Source: a virus
DNA length: 64,000 nt
Strand: one strand, 5' to 3'
Virus record (IMG/VR): IMGVR_UViG_3300002144_000620
Coordinates: 89,962 to 153,961 of that record
Below the pieces are notes generated by a model, which was not told where the DNA came from, did no database searches, and worked only from the letters and a program-made list of their open reading frames with translations. Shown one piece after another: positions 47,886 to 56,242 of the stretch. Every line of letters begins with the position of its first letter. The stretch's first letter is position 1. The position numbers were made by a program, and so were the translations under genes.

Positions 47886-48479
47886 ATGAATAAAAGTTTC
47901 GATTATGATAAGGATTATGATGATATAAGATCATTAATCACTAAAGTTAAAGCTATTACAATAAATGAATCTTTTGAACCAGGTGTAACGTTAATTGAAC
48001 CAAAAGACAGTAACCACCTTTACAATAATTTAGGTGAGGAGGAAATTGTTAAGACAACACCTGAAGAGGTTGGTTCTAAAGAAGGTGATGAAATTACTTT
48101 TGACGCTGTTAATACCATTGGATACCTAAGCAAAGCCGAGGGGATCGAATTGGATAAAGACGCTTTCCAAGAGTCTATTGGTGAATTAATAAAATCAACT
48201 GGTCTATTACTACCTTATGTAAATATACGGGTTGAAAACGGTAGGGTTATAATATCATCAGACGTTATAAAGAACCCATCATTAGAAATAGTAAAAGAAT
48301 TGGTTATTGATACAGACGAAGAGGACGTTAGAATTAATTTGGTTTCAGGTGCATTGACTTTAAGTCAAGATTTATTAAATTTATTAAACTCTGTTAGTAG
48401 ATCATATGACGACCCACAAATAGGTAGAAATAATTTGATTAAATTAACACAAATATCGGAACCAAATTCAGAACAATAA
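47886..48479 (+). CDS. Unknown acidic protein (197 aa)
   Basis: Unrecognised. Starts MNKSFDYDKDYDDIRSLITKVKAITINESFEPG. The centre is Glu/Asp-rich, and residues about 95-150 look like a compact alpha/beta fold (LDKDAFQESIGELIKSTGLLLPYVNIRVENGRVIIS). The N-terminal helix ending INES resembles starts of other proteins here (for example 44777 and 49559) and could be a targeting peptide. It starts five bases after the amidase-like gene and shares its stop region with the next start. Confidence 0.55.
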   Translation: MNKSFDYDKDYDDIRSLITKVKAITINESFEPGVTLIEPKDSNHLYNNLGEEEIVKTTPEEVGSKEGDEITFDAVNTIGYLSKAEGIELDKDAFQESIGELIKSTGLLLPYVNIRVENGRVIISSDVIKNPSLEIVKELVIDTDEEDVRINLVSGALTLSQDLLNLLNSVSRSYDDPQIGRNNLIKLTQISEPNSEQ

Positions 48480-48847
48480 TGAAAGATAGTGTACAAATAA
48501 CGATAACAATAAAAAGCATTATTAAGATTACGTTAATCTTAGTAATTTCTTTTATCATATGTTTCGTTGTATTATCTAAGAGTAACGGTGGTTTTATCGA
48601 TACAAACCATTATGATAAAACAATTGATTCCCTGAATCAAGTTATAGTAAAACACGATAAGAATATCGATTCTCTTAATAACTCAATTAACAATAGGACG
48701 TTGATAATTGAAAATTATGAAGAACAACTAACATTACTTAATAATAAATTTTATTTACAACGAAAAGAATATGAAAAGAATATTAATCGTATTAATGGTA
48801 TGTCTAATTCAGATATTGCCAGCGAATTCACAAACACTTTTAGATGA
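48479..48847 (+). CDS. Inner-membrane spanin-like protein (122 aa)
   Basis: Type II membrane topology: short N-terminus, one transmembrane helix at residues about 12-33 (IIKITLILVISFIICFVVL), then a long periplasmic coiled coil (YDKTIDSLNQVIVKHDKNIDSLNNSI...LTLLNNKFYLQRKEYEKNI). That is the plan of Rz-type i-spanins, which join inner and outer membranes at lysis. The following gene starts inside it (77-base overlap, different frame), as Rz1 does relative to Rz. Assignment is by architecture, not by sequence identity. Confidence 0.6.
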   Translation: MKDSVQITITIKSIIKITLILVISFIICFVVLSKSNGGFIDTNHYDKTIDSLNQVIVKHDKNIDSLNNSINNRTLIIENYEEQLTLLNNKFYLQRKEYEKNINRINGMSNSDIASEFTNTFR

Positions 48848-49178
48848 TTCAACTTGTTGTGTACCATGCTATACACTAAAAAATGCGTTAATACTAAAAC
48901 AAGATTATGATTTACTTAAAACTGAATTAAATCTTAGTAGAGATAGTATTAATATATACACTAATATAAGTTTACAAAAAGATTCCATAGTATTGGATCA
49001 AAGAAATATTATAAAAGAGAATGGTGATATAATTACGGTAAAAAATAGTATTCTTAGTGAAAAAGATAAAAAAATTATTGATTTAAATAAAAACATAAAA
49101 CATTATAAAAAACAAAGAAATGTTACTATACTAACAGGTGCAGCTTTAATTGTGTTAACAATATTTATTTCTAGGTAA
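48771..49178 (+). CDS. Exported coiled-coil protein, spanin-like partner (135 aa)
   Basis: Starts with a clear signal peptide (KRILIVLMVCLIQILPANSQ, cleavage expected near residue 20), a Cys pair TCCVPC at residues about 28-32, a coiled coil (DLLKTELNLSRDSINIYT...) and a C-terminal hydrophobic helix at residues about 114-133. No lipobox is visible, so it is not a classic o-spanin lipoprotein; two membrane anchors could make it a bridge by itself. The 77-base out-of-frame overlap with the preceding gene supports a functional pair in lysis. Confidence 0.6.
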   Translation: MKRILIVLMVCLIQILPANSQTLLDDSTCCVPCYTLKNALILKQDYDLLKTELNLSRDSINIYTNISLQKDSIVLDQRNIIKENGDIITVKNSILSEKDKKIIDLNKNIKHYKKQRNVTILTGAALIVLTIFISR

Positions 49179-49196
49179 CATTTATAAAAAACTAAC

Positions 49197-49204
49197 TATT
49201 TATA
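49197..49204 (+). promoter_or_regulatory. Candidate late-type promoter element TATTTATA
   Basis: Ends 16 bases before the ATG at 49221, in a 42-base gap after the spanin-like pair. It would transcribe the 112- and 974-residue genes. Confidence 0.4.
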
Positions 49205-49220
49205 TTAATAAAACCAGGTT

Positions 49221-49559
49221 ATGAAAGTAAAAATAACAGATACTCAACTAGAACAATATATTAAAGAGTGTTTAATTGAGAGTGATACTAAATCATTAGT
49301 TAGTGAAGAACTAACAGCAACTGATAAGAGTGACATTAAATCCATGGTCAAAAAAGAGATTAAGGATTTTCTGGATATTAACCGTGGTTCCCAGTTTGAA
49401 ACTAAAGTTAAGAGTATTGTTAAAGATAGTATCAAAGGGGATAAAGATTTAGAGAATAAAATGGTTGAAATAAGTAGAAATGTTTTGGTACAACTATATA
49501 AACAACTTTGGACTAGAAGAGCTTTCTGGGCTAACGACCTTAAAAACGTAGCTAATTAA
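49221..49559 (+). CDS. Small helical protein (112 aa)
   Basis: Unrecognised. Begins with a short strand-helix unit KVKITDTQLEQYIKECLIESD. Similar starts occur in the minus-strand gene at 56233 (VIFTEKQIKMITESE). The remainder is helical and charged, ending in an aromatic, basic WTRRAFWANDLKNVAN. It is coupled to the 974-residue gene by a shared TAATG. Proteins with this N-terminal pattern in T4-like phages are often virion components with processed leaders; here that is inference. Confidence 0.55.
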   Translation: MKVKITDTQLEQYIKECLIESDTKSLVSEELTATDKSDIKSMVKKEIKDFLDINRGSQFETKVKSIVKDSIKGDKDLENKMVEISRNVLVQLYKQLWTRRAFWANDLKNVAN

Positions 49560-52483
49560 TGAAAAAAGAAGATTTATTAAATAATATCAATAAACTTGGT
49601 GAAGTTAACGAATCAGCTTCATTAGGCTCTGTTCTTGGTGATCCAGGTAGTGCAACATATGGTGGTTTTATAGGGCCGTTAAGTATGATTAGTAAAAAGA
49701 AATTAAATAGTCGCTTATTCTACACATGGGGTGATAAAAGTGTTAAAAACGGATCTGGTACTGGTTCTATTGTTGAACCACCACAGGGTTACGTTAAAGA
49801 ACATGTATACACTAACGAAGGTGAAATGGTTACTGAGGGTGATCTAATGAAATGGTTTGGGGATGACCTTAAACAAGGACCCGCATATAATGGTGGTAAA
49901 ATAGTTAGTATCGAACCTAAATGTATGGCATTTCCTTATTGCTCACAAGGAGCTATTGATAAACCCATCAAATTAATAGGTGAATCTAAAGAAGAAATGT
50001 GTGAAGACTGTTACGGTTATTGCTCACATATCGGTAAAGAAACTAATAAAACACCTGAATATATAGCGAAGTTAATAAGAGAAAAATACTTAGAAGAAGC
50101 TGAAGATTTAGGTTTAGCTGAAGAAGTGGATAACCAAACTGAGTCAGTAATTGAAAAATTAGATGAATCAATCGAACTTAAAAATAATATTTTAGAAAAT
50201 ATAAATAAAATGGAAAATATACAATTTACACCAGAAACCGCATCAAAATGTATGAATGGTATTATGGAAAATAAACATCTCGCTGAATGCATGTACGAGA
50301 TGTTAATAAAAGAAGGTTTTTTACCAGAAACCATTAATGAAGGTGAAACCTATGAAGGTTATTGTAAATCCATGATGGAGGATGCTGAAATTTGTATGGA
50401 AATGATGAAAGCTTGTTCAATGAACGAAAGTGATTGTGGTACAAAAGTTAATGAGGGTATTAAATCATTCATGAATAGTGGTAAAATAACTGAAGAAGAG
50501 GGTATTAACCCAGCCATCTATGAACAATTAAAATATTGTATCGGAAAAGGTCATTCTTATGAAGTATCTAAACAACATGTTGCTGATGCTGTTGACGGAT
50601 GGGATCTTTCAATGGAAGATTACAACGAAGCTAAAAAGATGTTTGGTAAAGAAAAGAAAATGACCGAAAACGAACCAGCTGGTGAATCCAACGGTAAATA
50701 CGCAAAAATAAAATTAAGTGTTGAAAATAACGGTGCTAGAAAAACGGGTGTTAAATTAATTGACATGTTTATAGGTAGAATGTTACCAGGCATGGGAACA
50801 TCTGATCTTGCTGACACATCTACATTTGCAAATGGTTTAGATACTGTTGAAGAATATTTAGTAGACGGTGATTATCAAAGCGCTGTTGATACCGCAAAAG
50901 ATACTGCTAATGAAATGTTAGAAGACGAAGGTATGGGTATGGATATGTTTGATGAAGGTCCTATCGAAGATAACGCAAAAGCCGCTATTAATGAACGTGA
51001 AGAAAGATATATGTTTTTCACTAATTTAGAACAAATGAAAAGAGAAGCTGATATGTTATTAGCTTTAGACGAAACTAAGATACAACAACTTTTAGATAAC
51101 GGTCATGATTGGGCACAAGATCATATAGCTACCGCTAAAGAAAGTATGGATCAAGTATTTGATTTTATCATGAACGAAATGGAGGGGTCAAAAGAAGAAG
51201 AACCAGAAATGGAGGAACCAGAAATGGAAGAACCAGAAACGGAAGAACCAGAAATGGAAATCGCTGAAATGTTTGATGTTGAAGATGACACCGAAGTTAA
51301 ATCAAGCTCACAACAATATGATACTGAGTTAAGACAGTTTAATCAATTTATGAATGCTGTTGAGACTAATTTAGGTAAAGTAGCTAAAACACTATCAAAC
51401 GACTCTACCAAAGAGATGTTTAATAACTATTATAGAGGTTTTGAATCTAGTAAAGAAGCTAACGCTGATGAATTTATTGATTTTATACAAAAAGGTACTG
51501 AAGAAAATTATATTGAATACTACGATAGGTTATTCTCAAAAGGTGGTAACCAAAGCATATTAATGTTATTAACATCACCAGTTAAAAGAGGTTTCTTGGA
51601 TAATAGTGGTTTAGGTAATGATGATATGTTATTGGACGCTTTAGATGGTGTTAATGAGTTACAACCAAAGGTTACTAAGAAACGTGATTTTATTTCTGAC
51701 TATAACGAAAGAAAAGACAAGGGGGTTGATACAACAGATAAAGAAGACGATTTTTCTGATGAAAAAGAACCATCTATGTCAGATTTAAAAAATATTGAAA
51801 AAATGGGCGATGATTTTGATTTTAGTGACGAAGATTTCTTGGAAGAGGCTGATCTAGCTAAATTTGAACCAATTAAAGGTAAGTTTGTTGATTCTGAAAA
51901 TAGTACAAATTCTAAAAAAGAATCTAAAGAAGGTATGGAAGATGCTGAGGATTCACAAGAATCTACTGAAGAGAAAGTTGATAACTTGAAAAACCAAAAA
52001 TTCTCACCTAATATGGAGACACCAACAAATGGGGAAACTAAAGAATTAGCTTTAGGTTATAAAAATGCTTTAAACTTAGATTACTCAACAGAACCTAATA
52101 AACAATATATGGATAGAGTTGAAATGGAGGTTAAGACTGGTCACTCGGTAAAACGTGATAAAGAGTTAGGTGAAGAAGCTAACATTGATAATGAGAGTGA
52201 GGCTGGTAATAAAGTATGGAATGCGTCCAAAGAAAATCAAGCTAATGCTGATTACGATTGGGCTCCAAATCCTTTAGTAACAACAGACCAGGCTTATCAA
52301 AAAACATCTGTTAGTGGTAAAGTTAAAGACGGTAATAGGGGTAATAAAGTAAACGAAGATTTAGACAAAATGAAGAAAATGTTCAATTACGATCAAAAAC
52401 TAATTAATGAAGATAAACAAAGTAAATTAGTTGATGAGAATGAAGTTTTCTTAAAACATGTTAGTAAGAAAAAAATGTTATAA
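49559..52483 (+). CDS. Large acidic, Met- and Glu-rich protein (974 aa), probable virion-associated
   Basis: Unrecognised. Residues about 1-150 form a distinct domain with four Cys in CMAFPYCSQG...MCEDCYGYC that could bind zinc. Residues about 190-360 hold Cys-bearing, Met-rich helices (NKHLAECMYEMLIKEGFLPE, YCKSMMEDAEICMEMMKAC). Around residues 545-565 is a tandem E-M-E-E-P-x repeat, and acidic spacers follow to the end. Composition suggests a scaffold or an internal head protein injected with DNA rather than an enzyme. The start NNINKLGEVNESASLG could be a processing leader. Followed by a terminator. Confidence 0.6.
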   Translation: MKKEDLLNNINKLGEVNESASLGSVLGDPGSATYGGFIGPLSMISKKKLNSRLFYTWGDKSVKNGSGTGSIVEPPQGYVKEHVYTNEGEMVTEGDLMKWFGDDLKQGPAYNGGKIVSIEPKCMAFPYCSQGAIDKPIKLIGESKEEMCEDCYGYCSHIGKETNKTPEYIAKLIREKYLEEAEDLGLAEEVDNQTESVIEKLDESIELKNNILENINKMENIQFTPETASKCMNGIMENKHLAECMYEMLIKEGFLPETINEGETYEGYCKSMMEDAEICMEMMKACSMNESDCGTKVNEGIKSFMNSGKITEEEGINPAIYEQLKYCIGKGHSYEVSKQHVADAVDGWDLSMEDYNEAKKMFGKEKKMTENEPAGESNGKYAKIKLSVENNGARKTGVKLIDMFIGRMLPGMGTSDLADTSTFANGLDTVEEYLVDGDYQSAVDTAKDTANEMLEDEGMGMDMFDEGPIEDNAKAAINEREERYMFFTNLEQMKREADMLLALDETKIQQLLDNGHDWAQDHIATAKESMDQVFDFIMNEMEGSKEEEPEMEEPEMEEPETEEPEMEIAEMFDVEDDTEVKSSSQQYDTELRQFNQFMNAVETNLGKVAKTLSNDSTKEMFNNYYRGFESSKEANADEFIDFIQKGTEENYIEYYDRLFSKGGNQSILMLLTSPVKRGFLDNSGLGNDDMLLDALDGVNELQPKVTKKRDFISDYNERKDKGVDTTDKEDDFSDEKEPSMSDLKNIEKMGDDFDFSDEDFLEEADLAKFEPIKGKFVDSENSTNSKKESKEGMEDAEDSQESTEEKVDNLKNQKFSPNMETPTNGETKELALGYKNALNLDYSTEPNKQYMDRVEMEVKTGHSVKRDKELGEEANIDNESEAGNKVWNASKENQANADYDWAPNPLVTTDQAYQKTSVSGKVKDGNRGNKVNEDLDKMKKMFNYDQKLINEDKQSKLVDENEVFLKHVSKKKML

Positions 52484-52505
52484 TTTTTTTTAAAATATCT
52501 TAAAT

Positions 52506-52536
52506 AATAAGGGTTTCTCAAAAAGAAGCCCTTATT
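52506..52536 (+). terminator. Rho-independent terminator
   Basis: AATAAGGGTTTCT (52506-52518) pairs with AGAAGCCCTTATT (52524-52536) with one G-T pair and a short loop. The T tract is weak (ATTTATTATA), so it may also act as a processing or attenuating hairpin. Confidence 0.7.
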
Positions 52537-52544
52537 TATTATAT

Positions 52545-53018
52545 ATGGATAGGGGTAAACTAAACAAATTTATGGATTATTTTTCAAAACCTTTGAGTAT
52601 TGAACAAATTACTTATTTAAATACCATAAATAACATATCGTCTGAAAGAGTTGATTTATTCAGAGATTTTACATTATCGTTAACACACTTAATTAACGAC
52701 ACTTATCTTGGTGACGACACCATCACTACACATGAAGATCAAGTAAACCACTTTAATTGGTGTTGGGATAAGAATATAAATAATTTCGCCAAAGAAAATA
52801 TTTATTTACAATCAAAAGGTGAACACTATTATTATTATCTAACATACTTTACCGATTTTTATTATACTGACGACAAAAAAACCGATGCGTCATTTGATAA
52901 ACTATTAAATTTCTGGGATGAAACCATATCCATGGAGTTACCTAAAACAAAGTCCGATTACGACCTATTCGCAGAAATTCTCAATGTTATGGGTAAGTAT
53001 TTTTTAAATAACCATTGA
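52545..53018 (+). CDS. Unknown protein (157 aa)
   Basis: Unrecognised. Helical and strongly aromatic: EDQVNHFNWCWDKNINNF near residue 65 and GEHYYYYLTYFTDFYYTDD near 92. No export signal. The HFNWCW block is distinctive and should be a good search handle. It is the first gene of a run of short plus-strand genes after the terminator. Confidence 0.55.
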   Translation: MDRGKLNKFMDYFSKPLSIEQITYLNTINNISSERVDLFRDFTLSLTHLINDTYLGDDTITTHEDQVNHFNWCWDKNINNFAKENIYLQSKGEHYYYYLTYFTDFYYTDDKKTDASFDKLLNFWDETISMELPKTKSDYDLFAEILNVMGKYFLNNH

Positions 53019-53056
53019 TAATACCGAATATTATTACTACTTTTATAAAAAAAGAT

Positions 53057-53266
53057 ATGGAAGTAATAATAACTTTGTTAAATAAAACCTTATTAGTGGT
53101 ACTAATATTCGCTACATTAACTATCGTAAGACACTTGTTTATGTTTTCGAGGGTAGTAACAAGCAATGAACCTAAAAAGTATAAACTAACAACCAGGGAA
53201 TTAATATTTTTTGGTTTGGCCATATCATATGTAATAACATGTATTATAAACGGTATTAAATTATGA
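53057..53266 (+). CDS. Small two-helix membrane protein (69 aa)
   Basis: Two hydrophobic helices at residues about 5-24 (ITLLNKTLLVVLIFATLTIV) and 46-66 (LIFFGLAISYVITCIINGI), joined by a basic loop. I prefer the ATG at 53057. An in-frame TTG at 53015 overlaps the previous stop and would add 14 residues, but nearly all starts in this genome are ATG. It overlaps the next ATG by four bases. Small two-helix proteins can be holins or lysis regulators; there is no specific evidence here. Confidence 0.5.
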   Translation: MEVIITLLNKTLLVVLIFATLTIVRHLFMFSRVVTSNEPKKYKLTTRELIFFGLAISYVITCIINGIKL

Positions 53267-53784
53267 ATATAGATCAAATGTTTAAAAAATACCCTGAAAA
53301 TTTAATTGGTTTTAGGGTTAATCAGAGTGTTAATATAATCGATTATTGGTTGGACCCTAATTGGTCAATATTGGATGAACACGTTGGTGGTGAAATACAA
53401 ATAAAAAAACAAAAAACTTCAGATGAAACTGGTTTTGTATATTACACAATGTATAGTGATTTAATTTCTTTAGATGGGTTATATAATGTATTATCTAAAA
53501 TAATTGAGTACAATATTGATTTACAAAGAAAACAACAGTTATTCACACAGAAAATGACTGAATTAAAAGATATTTTTGGTAAATTAGATTACGATGAACT
53601 AAGAAACTTATCCTTTGACACACCATCGATTATCACACCTAAAGCAACTGTAGATATTGTTGAATTTAATGATAATAAAACTGATGTGAAAGAAGAAATT
53701 ACATACGGTTATGAATTAGAAGAAGAAGAAGAAGAAGAATCTGACGAGGATTTAGTTATTGAAAACGATAGTGTAGAAAATTAA
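53263..53784 (+). CDS. Unknown protein with acidic tail (173 aa)
   Basis: Unrecognised. The first ~75 residues are alpha/beta (LIGFRVNQSVNIIDYWLDPNWSILDEH...YTMYSDLISLDGLYNVLSKII). A helix-rich middle and an extremely acidic tail (a Glu run near residue 155) follow. Coupled to the preceding membrane protein by a four-base overlap. No motif suggests a reaction. Confidence 0.5.
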   Translation: MNIDQMFKKYPENLIGFRVNQSVNIIDYWLDPNWSILDEHVGGEIQIKKQKTSDETGFVYYTMYSDLISLDGLYNVLSKIIEYNIDLQRKQQLFTQKMTELKDIFGKLDYDELRNLSFDTPSIITPKATVDIVEFNDNKTDVKEEITYGYELEEEEEEESDEDLVIENDSVEN

Positions 53785-53789
53785 GATTA

Positions 53790-54146
53790 ATGACAACTAT
53801 ATCTTTAATATATTTTATTTTAATTTGTTACGGTATATCAACCATAATAGTACAAAGTAAGTTATTTAAACCTTTAAGAAAATTTATTAAAGGTAAGTCT
53901 ATCTTCTTAGGTACTTTAATCAAATGCATGATGTGTACTGGTTTTTGGGTTGGATTAGTAGTTAGTTTAGTTATTGGATTTTCGCCATCAGAAATATTAT
54001 ACACTAATTATATAAATCCCAATACACCAAATATACTAAGTTCATTTATATTTAGTATATTTGACGCATCTTTTGTATCTGGTATTGTATACCACATATA
54101 CATAATAGAATTATTAATTGAATCAAAATTACCTAATGACCAATAA
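53790..54146 (+). CDS. Membrane protein with CxxC, DUF1360-like (118 aa)
   Basis: Three likely transmembrane helices: residues about 3-22, 43-65 and 84-108. The second begins with LIKCMMCTGFWVGLVV, resembling the L-x-C-x-x-C-x-G-F-W block of DUF1360-type small membrane proteins found in bacteria and phages. Function of that family is unknown to me. The methyltransferase gene starts inside its end (11-base overlap), so the two are co-expressed. Confidence 0.6.
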   Translation: MTTISLIYFILICYGISTIIVQSKLFKPLRKFIKGKSIFLGTLIKCMMCTGFWVGLVVSLVIGFSPSEILYTNYINPNTPNILSSFIFSIFDASFVSGIVYHIYIIELLIESKLPNDQ

Positions 54147-54717
54147 CATAATTAATTTTTATAACGAATATCTAAAACATTTTAGTGTTAGTGACGCTAG
54201 CTCAGTTGGTTGGACAGATAAGGATAACCAATATACTAGATTTGATAAATTATTTGGTATTGGTATCACTAATGGTGATAAGATATTAGATTATGGTTGT
54301 GGGTTAGGACACCTAAACACATACATGTTAGAAAATGGGTTTAATGGTGTTAATTACTTTGGTATTGATATAAACCCTAATTACGTTAATGTCGCTAGAT
54401 CACTATATCCTGATAAACAAATATTTGTTGGCGATATAGAAACTATTGACGAAAGACATAGATTTGATTATGTTATTGGTTCTGGTGTATTTACAATAGA
54501 TATAACCGTATATGATGTTATTAATAAAATAACATTAGCTTACCATCTATCTAATAAAGGGGTGGCGTTTAATTTCCTTGATAAAGAAAGTGGGTTAGAA
54601 CCTTTATTAACATACGATAAAAATGTTATGGTCGAATCACTATCACATATTGGTAACGTAGAAATAATCGAAAATTATTTAGGTAATGAAGATTTTACTA
54701 TTTATATAAGAAAATAA
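54136..54717 (+). CDS. Class I SAM-dependent methyltransferase
   Basis: A Rossmann methyltransferase: motif I ILDYGCGLGHLNTYML (residues about 47-62), motif II FGIDINPNYVNVARSLYP, then VGDIETIDERHRFDYVIGSGVF as motifs III/IV. No DNA-methylase NPPY/DPPY block is present, so a small-molecule, RNA or protein substrate, or cell-surface modification, is more likely than DNA. I place the start at the ATG at 54136; an upstream in-frame TTG at 54118 would add six residues. Neighbouring genes give no substrate clue. Confidence 0.75.
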   Translation: MTNNIINFYNEYLKHFSVSDASSVGWTDKDNQYTRFDKLFGIGITNGDKILDYGCGLGHLNTYMLENGFNGVNYFGIDINPNYVNVARSLYPDKQIFVGDIETIDERHRFDYVIGSGVFTIDITVYDVINKITLAYHLSNKGVAFNFLDKESGLEPLLTYDKNVMVESLSHIGNVEIIENYLGNEDFTIYIRK

Positions 54718-54718
54718 T

Positions 54719-54925
54719 ATGATTGACGATAGAGCTTATAATAGTTATAAAAAAGAAATTGTAAAAGATAATGTAGAGATTAATCAGCATAAGAAAAACT
54801 ATGCTGATTTGGTTAAAACTACATTAGGTAGCGAAATTAATAATTTTAATAGTTATATTAAGAAAGAACCCAGCAAATGGGTTAAAATCAAAAATTATAT
54901 TTCAAAAGTATTTAAACATATATGA
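54719..54925 (+). CDS. Small basic helical protein (68 aa)
   Basis: Unrecognised, Lys-rich helical chain without Cys, ending WVKIKNYISKVFKHI, an amphipathic basic helix that might touch membrane or nucleic acid. It starts one base after the methyltransferase stop and overlaps the next start by four bases. Confidence 0.45.
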   Translation: MIDDRAYNSYKKEIVKDNVEINQHKKNYADLVKTTLGSEINNFNSYIKKEPSKWVKIKNYISKVFKHI

Positions 54926-55140
54926 GATTAGAAAAAGTTAACGAGATGGCCAAAATCATCACCGAAAGTACTAGCAAAGGTTGTAATACCGAGGTTATTT
55001 TAACTATGGGTAATGATGAGCATGAAAGTTTACAACAAGAAGTATTTAAATTAATTAATAAAACAATAGTTGGTTACTCCTCTAAAAAAAATTTTGAGAT
55101 AATAATTAGTGACGTTAGATTTATCATTAAACAAAAATAA
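54922..55140 (+). CDS. Small alpha/beta protein (72 aa)
   Basis: Unrecognised. Predicted helix (LEKVNEMAKIITEST), strand (TEVILTMGN), helix (SLQQEVFKLINKT), strand (FEIIISDVRFII), a compact ferredoxin-like order. Coupled by ATGA to the preceding gene. Could be a small host-takeover protein, but nothing is specific. Confidence 0.45.
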   Translation: MRLEKVNEMAKIITESTSKGCNTEVILTMGNDEHESLQQEVFKLINKTIVGYSSKKNFEIIISDVRFIIKQK

Positions 55141-55147
55141 ATAACCA

Positions 55148-55783
55148 ATGAGGTCTGGTTATAAAATATTATTGTATAACGCTGGTAAACGAATTAAATC
55201 GTTAGGTAAAGCAAAAATCTATTCAGACTGTATTAAAATATACGATAATCTATTGAAGGGGAACAAAATATTCTTCCCTAAATATTATAATTGGTTGGGT
55301 AAAGAAACTGACTACGAACTTGTATTAATAGGACCAAAGTCTGGTACCTCAATAAAACACTTTAGAAACGACCTAGGGGCACTTGTTAAAGTTAAAGCTT
55401 CTGGGGATTTTGTTGTTAAAAAGATTCAACCGTATGGTATTGAAGAACAATTTAAACACAAAAATAGTAATATCACATTTGATTTTAAGGGTTTAGTAAA
55501 AAACTTCTTAGCTAGCAATGAAACTAAAGTAATAATATCTATAAATAATAAATTAGTTATAGAATATTTTGAAAATGAAAATATCGATGTTTTTGTACTT
55601 AAGAATAGAGATGATTCACAACGTTTAAATAAGACTATAAAAGATTTTAGTTATTCAAATGGTTTAACTAACTTTATATTCTTTAATGATCCAGCCAAAG
55701 ACGCTATAAAACGCATATACGACCTATTAGAAGAAAATTACGGTATAGATAGGGTGTGGATGTCCAGAGTGTCCACAAGGTAA
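55148..55783 (+). CDS. Unknown protein (211 aa)
   Basis: Unrecognised. The basic N-terminal ~100 residues (YKILLYNAGKRIKSLGKAKIYSDCIKIYDNLL...YELVLIGPKSG) resemble a small nucleic-acid- or ribosome-interacting fold. The C-terminal half is alpha/beta (TKVIISINNKLVIEYFENENIDVFVL). Last plus-strand gene before the convergent minus-strand gene, only 30 bases from that gene's end. Confidence 0.5.
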   Translation: MRSGYKILLYNAGKRIKSLGKAKIYSDCIKIYDNLLKGNKIFFPKYYNWLGKETDYELVLIGPKSGTSIKHFRNDLGALVKVKASGDFVVKKIQPYGIEEQFKHKNSNITFDFKGLVKNFLASNETKVIISINNKLVIEYFENENIDVFVLKNRDDSQRLNKTIKDFSYSNGLTNFIFFNDPAKDAIKRIYDLLEENYGIDRVWMSRVSTR

Positions 55784-55784
55784 T

Positions 55785-55807
55785 AAAAAAGGCCCCTATC
55801 GGAGCCT
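55785..55807 (-). terminator. Terminator for the minus-strand gene
   Basis: Read on the minus strand, AGGCTCC pairs with GGGGCCT (one G-T pair) around a GATA loop and is followed by a run of T residues (the A tract at 55785-55790 on the plus strand). The hairpin lacks a T tract on the plus strand, so it mainly ends the gene at 55814-56233. Confidence 0.75.
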
Positions 55808-55813
55808 GTATTA

Positions 55814-56233
55814 TTAATGTACAATCCCAAATTCCTTTATTAACTCAAAGATAAGCTTTTGTGCCTTTTCGTAATGAGAATAAATTCTATTTTTCAATTT
55901 ATCGTCATCTTCTTTAGCAGCAACCTTACTTAAGATAGATTTAGCTTCCTCCATTTTATCTAAGTACTCCAATAACTCATGGGCACCTTTTAAATCTTTA
56001 ACACTAACAGTGTCGTCACCCATACTAGATTCATCACTACCATCAGTAAAGTCAAACTCGTCTTTAGGTGTGTATTCTATTCTTTTATCATCATCATCAC
56101 CTAAATCCTTACCTAAAATATCTTTCATCTCTTCTTCAGAGGGTAAATCCATGTCATCTTGCTCCATCTTAGCCATTTCTGACTCAGTAATCATTTTTAT
56201 TTGTTTTTCTGTGAAAATTACTCTTTTTCTCAT
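55814..56233 (-). CDS. Acidic helical protein, the only minus-strand gene (139 aa)
   Basis: Unrecognised. N-terminus RKRVIFTEKQIKMITESEMAKM resembles the starts of the 112-residue gene at 49221 and other virion-like proteins. The centre is very acidic (LGKDLGDDDDKRIEY, FTDGSDESSMGDD), and the C-terminal ~60 residues form a helical hairpin (LKGAHELLEYLDKMEEAKSIL...RIYSHYEKAQKLIFELIKEF). It has its own terminator and an AT-rich element (TATAAATA on its strand) nine bases upstream of its ATG. This isolated inversion suggests a separately acquired gene. Confidence 0.65.
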   Translation of the reverse strand: MRKRVIFTEKQIKMITESEMAKMEQDDMDLPSEEEMKDILGKDLGDDDDKRIEYTPKDEFDFTDGSDESSMGDDTVSVKDLKGAHELLEYLDKMEEAKSILSKVAAKEDDDKLKNRIYSHYEKAQKLIFELIKEFGIVH

Positions 56234-56242
56234 AATCTTATA

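Noticed and set aside
53015-53056. TTG start for the small membrane protein
   Set aside because: Nearly every other gene starts with ATG and an ATG at 53057 gives a normal membrane protein start. The TTGA overlap with the previous stop keeps the alternative possible.
54118-54135. TTG start for the methyltransferase
   Set aside because: The ATG 18 bases downstream gives a complete methyltransferase and a usual overlap with the preceding gene.
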